A stretch of 64,000 nucleotides of DNA, from assembly GCA_963749485.1 (NCBI GenBank), contig CAVVMV010000019.1, forward strand, positions 1-64,000. Reading direction: 5' to 3'. Numbering within the stretch: position 1 is the first letter of the stretch; each line of letters begins with the position of its first letter. Position numbers and translations under genes: made by a program. The DNA is from JAZGGS01 sp963749485 (GTDB lineage: Bacteria; Bacteroidota; Ignavibacteria; Ignavibacteriales; Ignavibacteriaceae). A model generated the notes under the pieces. The model was not told where the DNA came from, ran no database searches, and saw nothing but the letters and a program-made list of their open reading frames with translations. This document shows, in pieces, positions 31,698-40,911 of the stretch.

Positions 31698-31928
31698 TTA
31701 TTCAACTACTTTTTTACGTGTATAAATGATTTTATATTTCTCAGGATTAGCTATAAAACATTCTTTGCAGTACTCCAGGGGTAACTGCTCAGGAACTACA
31801 TTTTTAACCATTACTTCAAACCCGATTGATTCATACATCTCGACCTGCTCACTCACTCGCTCATTGTCGATAATACTTCTCCTGAGCCAGTCCGTAGTAT
31901 TATTTATTTCTTTAGAATTATTCATCAT
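31698..31928 (-). CDS. Small protein of unknown function with CxxC
   Basis: A 76-residue soluble protein that I do not recognise. It has one CKEC pair (YCKECFIANPEKYKIIYTRK) and a helical N-terminal half. It lies 3 bases after the end of the NuoG/GltD-like fusion and 31 bases before the extra activase, so it is within the operon, and tight spacing supports that it is real. The two Cys could bind a metal or a shared cluster, but a lone pair is weak evidence. It may belong with the activase and dehydratase-like pair. Confidence 0.6.
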   Translation of the reverse strand: MMNNSKEINNTTDWLRRSIIDNERVSEQVEMYESIGFEVMVKNVVPEQLPLEYCKECFIANPEKYKIIYTRKKVVE

Positions 31929-31931
31929 CTA

Positions 31932-34498
31932 TTAATAAAGATCATCAAGGTCATCACCAGAATCCGGAAGTTTACCATGTTTCTGGAGATATTGTTGCAG
32001 CAATTCACTCTCACGTTTGGTAAACATTGGATCTGCTTCATAAATAAAATAGGCGGCATTCTCACCATTATTTAATTTTTCGAACAAAGTTTCTTTCATG
32101 TTATCACTGCCTTTTATATGATATATCTCCTTTTTATCATTAAGAAGTTGTATTACTCCTTCCTCCGGGGGTACTGTATCAATATAATCTTCAATAAACT
32201 TCAGAAATTTTTCGGGTGGCAGTGGATTATGTCTTAGAATTAATCGCAGATCGCATTTAAGGCACCTACTTCCTTCTTTTTTAGCAGTATCCTCTTCATA
32301 AGTTAATTCAAAAGAATCAAAGTTAAGTTTTCTTGTTTCAGCTTCAATGTAAGTGACTTTCTCTCGTTCTAAAAAGCTGAAGCCATCTTCACGACCAATG
32401 AACATTTCATTATTGCTATGTAAGTCTTCTTCAGGATCAATTTTACCATCACCACCTAAAAATTTATCAATTGATTTTGCTGCCTTCCTGCCATGACCTA
32501 TAGCATCGATCACAGAAGCTGGTCCTGAAATAATATCACCACCTGCGAAATATTCCTTTAATATTTGTTTCGAGTGTTTCCTGATTTACTTTAACCAATC
32601 CATTTGAAAAAATTGAATCTAATGAATTTCATCATCCAGCGAAAGCCAACATCTGCTTCCTGTCCAATACAAATTATAATTTCATCGCCTGAAATACTAT
32701 GGGTAATAGATTCATCATAAACTGGTGCAAAATTTCCTTTATCATCAAGAACACTTGTGCATTTTTTAAGTTTAACTTCAATCAAATTTTTGGCTTTATC
32801 AGATTTCCCAATGACATCTATGCCCCAGCCATTTATTATTTCAATTCCTTCCTCTTCTGCTTCTTTAATTTCAACTTCATAAGCAGGCATTTCATCTTTT
32901 TGTTCAAGACAAACAATTGTAACTTTTTCAGCTTTCAATCTGATTGATGTTCGAGCTGCATCGGTAGCAACATTTCCACCTCCAATTACGATTACTGATT
33001 TTGAATTAAAGTAATCAGAAGCAAGACTATTCCTGGCAACCGAATTCAAAAACTCAACTCCATATTTTACCTGCTTGAGATCATCATCTTTAACCGGAAT
33101 GGATTTACTTTTTGATAGTCCAGTTGAAATGAATACTGCATCGGTACCATTATTTTTTATAGATTCAATTGTAGTATCCACTCCAATAGTAACATTCGTT
33201 TTCAGCTCAACACCACTCTCAAAAATTCTATTTATATCTTTTTCCAAAATATCTATTGGTAATCTGTATCGTGGAATTCCATACCTCAACATCCCACCTG
33301 GCTTTTCTTCTTTTTCATAAACAGTTACCGAATGCCCCTTCAATGCAAGGAAATATGCAGCAGTAAGTCCGGCTGGTCCACTCCCTATGACTGCAACTTT
33401 CTTTCCAGTTTTATTTGTTTGTTTCTCAAGCGGCGGCAAGGAGCTATTTCTCATAGCAAAATCTTTTATCATGCGGATATTTACAGGATCAACTTTTTTT
33501 GTGAGAAACTCAGAGAATTCATTTCGCCGGCAACCAGCTTCACAAGGATGAAAACATATTTTACCAAGGACGGAAGGAAAGGTTAATTTTGATGCTATCA
33601 CTTCCGCTGCTTCCTGAACTTTTCCCTGCGAAACAAGACGTAGATATAATGGAATATTAACATCACCAGGGCAAGCGGCTCTGCAAGGAACCAAATCAGA
33701 AAACTCTTTCAATCTGACTTTCTCTTTATCCTGCAAAGCTCCGGTTGGACAAACCTCAACACAAGAACCACAGAATTTACATTCAGCTTCATATAACTTT
33801 GGTCCGTTTACTGAACCAATTATAAGTCTTCCTTCATTAATAACACCACCTAATGCATAAACTCCCTTTACATGCTGACAAACTCTCACACATCTACCAC
33901 AGGAGATACATAAATTATAATCACGATTGAATAACGGGTCACTGTTAATTTTCGCAAGGTTAGAAAATTTATACCTCGGGGTTTCCGGAGCTATACCAAC
34001 ATAATCTATAACTTTTTCAAGTTCGCAGTTGCCAAGAAGTTCGCAGCATCTTTCTTCTATAGGAACATTACCCGGGCAAACATCAGTAAGGGGAATACAT
34101 CCCTCTCTCTGGCTGCACGTAAGACAGGAATGCGGATGTGTTGCCAGTAACGGGATAAGGTTTTGCTGCCGTTGTTTTCTAATATTTTCATTGTCTGTAG
34201 TTATCTTCATGCCATTCTTAACTAATGTTCTACATGAAGATATCAGTTCTTCTTCACCTTGCACAGCAACGATACACAATCCACATCCGGATATTGATTC
34301 AATGGTCGCATTTGGATCATTTGTAAATTTTTTTTCACTCTGGTAAATAATATCTGATAATTCTAAAGAATGGAATGGTGGCAAATCCGGATGGCTGCAT
34401 ATTGTTGGGATGTAAATATCCGCAGAGCGGGCGGCTTCAAGAATTGATGTCTCGTTCGAGACTTCGATTTCTATATTATCGATCGTAAGGTGAATCAT
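31932..34498 (-). CDS. NuoG/GltD-like fusion oxidoreductase (putative NAD(P)H:ferredoxin oxidoreductase, BzdV-like)
   Basis: About 855 residues. The N terminus is a NuoG-like [2Fe-2S] domain (ICSHPDLPPF, CGLC). Extra FeS motifs follow (CLTCSQREGC), then two [4Fe-4S] ferredoxin boxes (CISCGRCVRVCQ and CKFCGSCVEVCP), then a glutamate synthase small-subunit-like part with CRAACPGDVNIP and two Rossmann sites (GSGPAGLTAAYFLALKG, IGGGNVATDAA). The C-terminal tail past 32513 is in another frame (IDAIGHGRKAAKSID, CLKCDLRLI). It follows the ferredoxin gene, so it probably reduces the ferredoxin feeding benzoyl-CoA reductase. GGAA lies before the ATG at 34498; an upstream TTG at 34510 is less likely. 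Confidence 0.78.
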
Positions 34499-34619
34499 TA
34501 TTAATTCCAAACGATGCTTATAATAAAAAACTAATCCGATTAATTCAGATTAATTACTATACCAGCTTATTTCATTTATCTCTAAAAGAAATACTTGTGA
34601 TTTCTTTTCTAAAAACATT

Positions 34620-34907
34620 TTACCACGAATGAGTAATTGCATTCAGTTCACAAACAGAAATACAGGGTTCCTTAACAGAGTTATTGCCGGTTTTACATGG
34701 AGCACATGAGTATTTAATCTTTTTCCGATGTTCCTCTTTTACAGCAGCCATTTCATCATCAGCTAGTGGATCGAACTCATTTTCTCTAATTTCAAGAACA
34801 CCTGCAGGACACACTGGAATGCAATCTCCACAACCATTACATTTATCAGTATCAATGGTGATAAAAAACTCTCCTGATCCATCCTTATATCCGAAATTTG
34901 CAATCAT
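34620..34907 (-). CDS. 2[4Fe-4S] ferredoxin of the benzoyl-CoA reductase system
   Basis: A 95-residue ferredoxin with CNGCGDCIPVCPAGVLEI (from about residue 23) and a second, spaced cluster site CAPCKTG...CISVCELNAI. It is the low-potential donor that the ATP-dependent reductase needs, in the position of bzdM in Azoarcus, directly after the reductase genes NOPQ. It starts 1 base after the delta-type subunit ends, so translation is probably coupled. The ATG is at 34907. Confidence 0.9.
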   Translation of the reverse strand: MIANFGYKDGSGEFFITIDTDKCNGCGDCIPVCPAGVLEIRENEFDPLADDEMAAVKEEHRKKIKYSCAPCKTGNNSVKEPCISVCELNAITHSW

Positions 34908-34908
34908 T

Positions 34909-35775
34909 TTATTTTCTTGCTTTTTCAGCTAATACTTTTGCAAAAAGTGCCGCACCAAGGGCTCCGGCTATTTGAGTATCATAATCAGTTGTGAGTGCTT
35001 CAATTCCAATTTCTTTTTGAAGCCGGTTTACTACTCCAATATTTTTTGCAATACCACCTGTAATGGCAAAATCTTTTTGAATTCCAATTCTATCTAACAG
35101 CGTTACAACCCTATGAGACATTGCAGAACTGTACGCTGCAAGAACTTTATTCTTTGGCCAACCCTCCCTCAGTAATCCCGTCGCTTCGGATTTGGCAAAT
35201 ATTACACAGGTACTGCTAACTGGTTCCGGTTCTTCATCAATTTGAAATGATAATTCACCAACTTCTTCTATTGATAAAGATAAAAGATCTGCAAATACTT
35301 CCATACCACGACCTGTCCCAGCAGCACATTTGTCGTTCATTAAAAAATTTACCACTTTGCCTTTTTCATCACATTGAATAGCCTTACAATCCTGTCCACC
35401 CATATCAATCAAAGTACGGACAGTGTTTCCATACATAAAGTTTGCTCCTCGGGCATGGCAGGCAATTTCAGTAATAGTTTTATTTGCAAACGGTACATTA
35501 ACTCTTCCATAACCTGTTCCGACGACGTAATGAATATCTTCAAGTTTCATATCAGTTTTTTCCAAAGCCCAGTTCATTGCATTCTGAGCACTCAAAGGGC
35601 TATCCGATCCGGTTAGCATGTTGGAGTAAGCAAATAGTTTTCCGTCCACAAGAATAACCGCTTGCGAACTGACCGAACCCACATCAACTCCGGCACTTAC
35701 AGTTGTTCCAGACTTCCAGTTAATATCATCATTCTTCCAGTTGTATTCTTTCCAGCGCCAGAACTCTTTTGCCAT
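34909..35775 (-). CDS. bcrD: Benzoyl-CoA reductase ATPase subunit (BcrD/BzdQ/BadG type)
   Basis: A 288-residue ASKHA ATPase subunit of class I benzoyl-CoA reductase. The N-terminal signature MAKEFWRWKEYNW is special to BcrD/BzdQ/BadG. Motifs are SAGVDVGSVSSQAVIL, GTGYGRVNVPFANK, TLIDMGGQDCKAIQ, NDKCAAGTGRGMEVFA and SSTCVIFAKSEATGL; the two Cys bind the [4Fe-4S] cluster shared with the second ATPase. It hydrolyses ATP to push electrons to the active-site clusters. The gene is intact. Confidence 0.93.
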   Translation of the reverse strand: MAKEFWRWKEYNWKNDDINWKSGTTVSAGVDVGSVSSQAVILVDGKLFAYSNMLTGSDSPLSAQNAMNWALEKTDMKLEDIHYVVGTGYGRVNVPFANKTITEIACHARGANFMYGNTVRTLIDMGGQDCKAIQCDEKGKVVNFLMNDKCAAGTGRGMEVFADLLSLSIEEVGELSFQIDEEPEPVSSTCVIFAKSEATGLLREGWPKNKVLAAYSSAMSHRVVTLLDRIGIQKDFAITGGIAKNIGVVNRLQKEIGIEALTTDYDTQIAGALGAALFAKVLAEKARK

Positions 35776-35801
35776 ATTATTAATCCTTTTATTTATTCAA
35801 G

Positions 35802-36565
35802 TTAACTACTTATTAAAGCAGCACCATATGCGCATACATATTCCGGATCCTGAGGAATAATTATTTTTTCCTTAAGATCAGTTTCAAGAGATTTGATAAA
35901 ACCGATATTGTATGCAACACCTCCAATCAGTAGCAATCTCCTTCTCGAAACCAACCTTTCTTACCATAGAGGTTATCCTTGAAGCAACAGCATCGTTAAT
36001 TGCTTTTGCGATGTCTTTTTTTGGTGTTTTGGCATGAAGTAGTGAGACTACTTCAGATTCTGCAAAAACGGCACATTGGGCATTCATTGGAATGTCTTTT
36101 GTAGATTGAAGCGAAAGTTCACCAAATTCCTCCAAGGGAATTTCAAGTGCACGCGCCATTGCTTCCGTAAAGGCTCCGGCTCCAGCCGCACATTTCTCGT
36201 TTATTGCAAAGTCAATTATTTTCCCATCCTGGTTACAACGTATACTGCGCCCTTCCTCAGCACCTACATCTATAACAGTATGCACCTCAGGATACAAGCT
36301 TGTTGCGCCTTTTGCTGAAGCAGTTACATCGGTTATACTTTTAGTTGCGAAATCCACAACTTTCCGTCCGCTACCAGTCGAAGTAATCGAATTTATTTCA
36401 TCCCGGGAAATACCAGCTTTTTGTAATGTCTGGTTGAAAAGTTTTTCTAGCATTCTCTTTTCCTTCAAAACCTGAGAATACTTTTTCTTTTGCTATTATC
36501 TTTCCATCTTTAATAATCAAAACCTTTATGAATTTTGCACCGACGTCTATACCAGCTTGTATCAT
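35802..36565 (-). CDS. bcrA: Benzoyl-CoA reductase ATPase subunit (BzdP/BcrA type), frameshifted
   Basis: About 254 residues, partner ATPase of the previous subunit. The start is at 36565 (MIQAGIDVGAKFIKVLIIKD). The frame changes near 36465, then TSTGSGRKVVDFATK, TVIDVGAEEGRSIRCN, NEKCAAGAGAFTEAM and NAQCAVFAESEVVSL. It changes again near 35950, then GGVAYNIGFIKSL and a stop at 35802. It is short, as in the Azoarcus Bzd type, where both ATPases are about 30 kDa; the Thauera BcrA is about 48 kDa. That supports a Bzd-type enzyme. Confidence 0.88.
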
Positions 36566-36649
36566 ATTAACCTCAGATTAATTTTCATTTATAAAAAAAC
36601 TTAATGAAGAATTTTTAATTGACAGTAATATTTTTTCCTTGGTTCAAGT

Positions 36650-37972
36650 TCAAACTTCAACCTTCTCTTCAATTATATCGAATCCCAGTGTCTCCATAAA
36701 TGAATCGATCCGGGCAATGGTTTTAGCATCATCGAATTCTCTTTCATCTCCCATATTACCTTCGAAGGTCATTACAGGAAATCCTTCCTCAATTAAAGCA
36801 AGACGGTTTTCTGCTATGCCAATCGAAAGTCCTTCGCATCCACGATTGTAGTGTAGCATGATACCGTTCAGCTTCCATTCCTTTGCAATACGAGTCATCA
36901 TATTACTTTTTAAGTGCGGGGAATAGAAATGTTGCCATTCCGGTTTACTTAGATTCCAATCTGCAAGTATTCTAAGTGCCTGATCACGGCCCTCAATTTT
37001 TACTCCTTTTTGTTGAGGTGTTGTCCTTGGTCCCCAGGAACCATCTTCTTTATCTTCCCACACTCCTATCAGTCCAAAAGTATATAGAGATCCAACCGAA
37101 ACAGCACCAAATTGTTCAAGATACCTGAAAACCTTTAGAAACCCCCAAGGCGGTTGTGTATCCGACATAAGCCTGCATCTTTCATGTTTTATTGCTGCAA
37201 TTTGATTTTCTACCCGATATTTTACTTCATCAAGAAGTTCTGCATAAAAATCCGCAACTACTTTCGAGTGTTTTTCCAAAGTTCCCAAGACATATAAAGA
37301 AAACATAGATTTCTCATCTAATGGTGCAGGAACTGCTTTATTCAGTTCACAAATCTCAGCCCAAAGAGAAGTAGAACGGCATTCGTTATTCACTGCTTCA
37401 ATCAGTTTTTCATCATCATACTTTCTTCCTGTGGTTTTTTCAAGCCATTCAATTCCATCATGCATCTGGCTAACAATATATTCGAGCCGATTGTCCGTTA
37501 CATCATTGTAGGGACCGACAGCTACATCGATACAAAATGTTGGAATTCCTCCTTCTAGTTCCGAAGCAACCTGATACCACTTAGCATGACTGCAACATAT
37601 ATGGTCCTGCCACATAAAATCCGGTTTGGGGAATTTCCCGCCAAAAGCGTACTCATCAAGGATAACCGATCCCCAATAATTTCTCATGTATGAACATAAA
37701 TCTCTCGCGTAACCTTTTTTTTCAACAGCTTCAAGACAGCGCATAGAAAATTCTTTATCAAAGGCTATACTTGCTGCGTAAGGTTCACCTGTTATGGGGA
37801 ATATATCATCGCCAAGTCCTGCCGGAATTGCACCAAAACTCCAAGCGCCTCCTGCCCATCGTAATCCTCCATTATCATGAGCGTTAGCGTAATTCTTATA
37901 AAAATTATCCCTGATTTCTTTTGCTTTGTTCCAGCATTTTAATTGTTCTGTTTTATATGTTGGTATTTTCAT
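36650..37972 (-). CDS. bcrB: Benzoyl-CoA reductase subunit B (BzdO type)
   Basis: A 440-residue subunit of the reductase module that binds benzoyl-CoA and an FeS cluster. Family features are WAGGAWSFGAIPAGL near residue 40, LCSYMRNYWGS, WQDHICCSHAKWYQVASELE, and the C-terminal MLHYNRGCEGLSIGIAENR. Cys in these blocks are the cluster ligands. Intact and 13 bases after the BzdN-type gene. Together with that subunit it holds the site of two-electron ring reduction. Length matches BcrB/BzdO (about 435-440). Confidence 0.93.
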   Translation of the reverse strand: MKIPTYKTEQLKCWNKAKEIRDNFYKNYANAHDNGGLRWAGGAWSFGAIPAGLGDDIFPITGEPYAASIAFDKEFSMRCLEAVEKKGYARDLCSYMRNYWGSVILDEYAFGGKFPKPDFMWQDHICCSHAKWYQVASELEGGIPTFCIDVAVGPYNDVTDNRLEYIVSQMHDGIEWLEKTTGRKYDDEKLIEAVNNECRSTSLWAEICELNKAVPAPLDEKSMFSLYVLGTLEKHSKVVADFYAELLDEVKYRVENQIAAIKHERCRLMSDTQPPWGFLKVFRYLEQFGAVSVGSLYTFGLIGVWEDKEDGSWGPRTTPQQKGVKIEGRDQALRILADWNLSKPEWQHFYSPHLKSNMMTRIAKEWKLNGIMLHYNRGCEGLSIGIAENRLALIEEGFPVMTFEGNMGDEREFDDAKTIARIDSFMETLGFDIIEEKVEV

Positions 37973-37985
37973 GATACTTCCAATG

Positions 37986-39140
37986 TTATGCGAATAAATC
38001 TTCTTCCTGCAGCATTTCTAAAAATGCCTCGACACGGATTTTAAATTGTCCAATAGGAACAGTTACATCGAACTCAAGAAACAAAGTTTTAATGCTGGCA
38101 TTATTAAGTTCCTTTGTAATTGCCGGGATATCAAGCTCGTGCGGATCGCAGAATTTCTGTTGAATAACAATTGCTCCCTTCACGTCGTAGTCTTTTGCAA
38201 GATTAATTATATGATTGATGCGAGACCTGTCCATCCAATCTTTACTCGGGCAGGCGGGTCGCTCCACATATCTTTTAGCAATTGATTGAAGCGGATCACC
38301 GTCAGCTCCTTCCACATTATTCCAGAAATATCGGGTGCCGATACAATGGTCTTCGATGACAATGGTTCCAGCAACTGATTCTACCATCTGAACAAAAGGT
38401 ATATCATCGTTCTCACTTCCTAAGAGCATAAGTCTTGTACCGGTATTCTTTTTGCTGTCAGTTGTTTCCAACTTTTCAAGTAATTGTTTGAGAGCTTGTA
38501 TGTGTTCTTTTTTATCGACCAATTGTTGGGATATAGCCACTTCCATTGTTTCCTGCCCGGAGATCGGAGGGTTATCTTTCTTTTTATATTCATAAAGTTG
38601 ATGCATTAAACTGCGGTTTTCGTTCATGAGGTTGATACCTGCCCGAAGATCTTCATCAGTAATTGTTTTACCAATCCATTTTTCAACAGCTGATTTAAAA
38701 GCTTTCAGTTCACCGGTTAAATAAGTTAATGCATGCGGACTCTGAACATTATTGGGCATGGGTAAATAATAAGAGAAGTCGGTTGGTAAATGTTTAGTCC
38801 AGCTTGTATAAGCCTGCCGTATATGTAAACATGATTGGGCTATCATAATTCCATCAAGATAGTCGTATTTGCCCAATAACCCTTGAGCGAGACAATCTCT
38901 GCAGAATGGACAGAACATTCCAAAAATGTGTGGTTCTGTTACATCTTGTGGTTCGTGTCCCCCTAGGATTCGAACAGGAAGTATATTTGCAGCATATAAT
39001 ATTTCTTCAGGAACATAAGTGCAGAAGTATCCTACAACTTTACCACCTGTTTTTTCTTTCCACGCCTTAGCATAAGTGTGTCTGTTTTGTTCCCAATCCC
39101 TGAATTGATTCACCATGGTAAAACTCCTTTTATTGCCCAA
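37986..39140 (-). CDS. bcrC: Benzoyl-CoA reductase subunit C (BzdN type)
   Basis: A 384-residue subunit matching BcrC/BzdN in length. Family blocks are VVGYFCTYVPEEILYAANI (about 35-53), GMFCPFCRDCLAQGLLGKYD, and the C-terminal GAIVIQQKFCDPHELD. The Cys in these blocks should ligate the catalytic cluster together with subunit B. Start may be the internal Met at residue 9 (MVNQFRDWEQNRHTYA); the upstream eight residues look non-conserved. It is the first gene of the compact set bcrC-B-A-D-ferredoxin, the same order as bzdNOPQM. Confidence 0.93.
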   Translation of the reverse strand: MGNKRSFTMVNQFRDWEQNRHTYAKAWKEKTGGKVVGYFCTYVPEEILYAANILPVRILGGHEPQDVTEPHIFGMFCPFCRDCLAQGLLGKYDYLDGIMIAQSCLHIRQAYTSWTKHLPTDFSYYLPMPNNVQSPHALTYLTGELKAFKSAVEKWIGKTITDEDLRAGINLMNENRSLMHQLYEYKKKDNPPISGQETMEVAISQQLVDKKEHIQALKQLLEKLETTDSKKNTGTRLMLLGSENDDIPFVQMVESVAGTIVIEDHCIGTRYFWNNVEGADGDPLQSIAKRYVERPACPSKDWMDRSRINHIINLAKDYDVKGAIVIQQKFCDPHELDIPAITKELNNASIKTLFLEFDVTVPIGQFKIRVEAFLEMLQEEDLFA

Positions 39141-39271
39141 AGTGATAGAACATTATCAACTAATGATAAATATAAATAATTGAATTATATTATAAAATAC
39201 TCATGATTTTAAAAAACGTTCTTTATGAATGTAATCTAAACAATCAGTTCAATTTTGTAGAAGATATTAAT

Positions 39272-40465
39272 TTAATCTTCCCGTTTTATTACAGTGGCCA
39301 TACTTACACCCCCGCCCCCACAAATTCCAGCTATTCCGTACGTTTTATCTAATCGCTTAAGAGCATGATATAAAGTAACAATAATTCGGGCACCGCTTAT
39401 TCCGGTTGGATGACCTAAAGCTATTGCACCCCCATGCACATTTAGTTTCTCTCTATCCCATTTTAAAACTCTTTCATTAGCAAGCACCTGGATTGCGAAC
39501 GCTTCATTAACTTCAATCAGATCTATATCATTTAAAGTCATTCCGGCATTATTAAGAGCCACGGGGATTGACAAAGCAGGTCCCTCACCCATTGTTGAAG
39601 GGCCAACCGCAACCTGGCTGTAAGATACAATTGAGAAGAGAGGTTTCACTCCTGATTCCTTGGCCTTTTTTCTATTTGTAATAACAAGAGCAGTTGCCCC
39701 ATCACTCAACCCACAAGCGTTCCCTGCTGTAACGGTACCGTCTTTTCTAAATGCAGGTTTTATCTTAGCCATTTTTTCCTTATCAATTTCATGCCTGATA
39801 GTTTCATCTTTATCAAAAGTTATTGCTGGAGTCCTTTTAGTAGCTGGAATTTCAAATGGGACAATCTCTTCATCGAACCAACCATTCTTTTGTGCTGCGG
39901 AAGCTTTCTTGTGACTGCTGATAGCGAATTCATCCTGTTCATCTCGGGATATTTTATATTTATCAAAAAGATTTTCAGCCGTCTCGCCCATACCCTGTCC
40001 GATCAAAGGATCAATGCTGTCACTCCAACCGTCTTCTATTATTTTATTACCCATTTTAAATCCATCCCACCTGGCACCTTTTAAAAGATAAGGTATAGTG
40101 CTCATACTATCGAACCCACCTATTAATACAGTATCAGCTTCACCAAGACGAATTGATTGAGTAGCAAAAGCAAGTGCTCGCATTCCTGATGGACAAGCCA
40201 TATTTAAAGTAATTACTGGAACAGATTCAGGAATACCTCCTCTTACAGATGCCGTACGCGCTGGATTGGGACCATTTCCTGCCTGTCGGCAGCTTCCAAG
40301 TATAACGTCATCTATTTGATCACTTGTAATTGAAGCACGGTTCACGGCTTCCCTAATAGCCGTTGCCCCAAGATCGTATGCAGGAATATCTTTAAGTGTT
40401 CCGCCAAATTTACCCATGGCTGTTCTTACCGCCGAAATGGCTACTATATCGTGTAGTTCCATCAT
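39272..40465 (-). CDS. Acetyl-CoA C-acyltransferase (thiolase)
   Basis: A 397-residue canonical thiolase. The nucleophile Cys is in LNMACPSGMRALA at about residue 90. NEAFA, GHPTGISGAR and the second catalytic Cys in GICGGGGV are all present. It would cleave acetoacetyl-CoA or a 3-oxoacyl-CoA in the last steps of benzoyl-CoA breakdown. It lies upstream of the reductase genes with 131 bases between, and downstream of a four-helix bundle gene. The second Met (MELHDI) may be the true start. Confidence 0.92.
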   Translation of the reverse strand: MMELHDIVAISAVRTAMGKFGGTLKDIPAYDLGATAIREAVNRASITSDQIDDVILGSCRQAGNGPNPARTASVRGGIPESVPVITLNMACPSGMRALAFATQSIRLGEADTVLIGGFDSMSTIPYLLKGARWDGFKMGNKIIEDGWSDSIDPLIGQGMGETAENLFDKYKISRDEQDEFAISSHKKASAAQKNGWFDEEIVPFEIPATKRTPAITFDKDETIRHEIDKEKMAKIKPAFRKDGTVTAGNACGLSDGATALVITNRKKAKESGVKPLFSIVSYSQVAVGPSTMGEGPALSIPVALNNAGMTLNDIDLIEVNEAFAIQVLANERVLKWDREKLNVHGGAIALGHPTGISGARIIVTLYHALKRLDKTYGIAGICGGGGVSMATVIKRED

Positions 40466-40501
40466 ATTCTCTATTTAATTAATTTACGATTTGCGAATTA
40501 T

Positions 40502-40892
40502 GAATTACGATCTTTAATTTATGATTTTAATGTTTTTAGAGATTTAGTAAAAATTGCAACTAATTCATCTGCTTCTTTTATTAAAACATCAAGTTCTGAA
40601 TCATTATTAATTAGTTCCACGTCTTTTATAAACTGAAGCCAGAATAAACTTTCATCCGCTTCTTCCTCAACTATTTTCATTTTGTTTATAAAGTCAGCTC
40701 TTGATTTGCCTCTGCAAGCAGCCCGGTAGTTAGCTGCTTCAGATGATGAAGACTTCAACAGTTGATAAGAAATAACTTTAGCTCCTTGTGTGTTCGGCAA
40801 CTTGTTCAAAAGCTTATAAACTCTTACAGCAAACTGTCGAGTTCTTTCCATTAATTCAAACTTATCCATTATTCAGAATCAAATCGTAATTC
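40502..40892. repeat. Inverted repeat pair around the four helix bundle gene
   Basis: GAATTACGAT (40502-40511) and ATCGTAATTC (40883-40892) are exact inverse copies enclosing a single gene. The surrounding spacers hold further variants of the same word (TTTACGAT, GCGAATTA, AAATCGTA). They could be insertion ends, a processing hairpin, or chance in AT-rich DNA. Confidence 0.45.
40519..40869 (-). CDS. Four helix bundle protein (second copy)
   Basis: A 116-residue member of the same IVP-like family as the gene at 12262, with clear family blocks KLLNKLPNTQGAKVISYQLL, AANYRAACRGKSRADF and EEEADESLFWLQFI. The two copies are diverged. It sits between the SDR and thiolase genes of the island operon and is bounded by a 10-bp inverted repeat: GAATTACGAT at 40502-40511 and ATCGTAATTC at 40883-40892, within AT-rich spacers. 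It has no known role in aromatic degradation. Confidence 0.85.
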   Translation of the reverse strand: MDKFELMERTRQFAVRVYKLLNKLPNTQGAKVISYQLLKSSSSEAANYRAACRGKSRADFINKMKIVEEEADESLFWLQFIKDVELINNDSELDVLIKEADELVAIFTKSLKTLKS

Positions 40893-40911
40893 TTAAATCG
40901 TACTTCGTACA

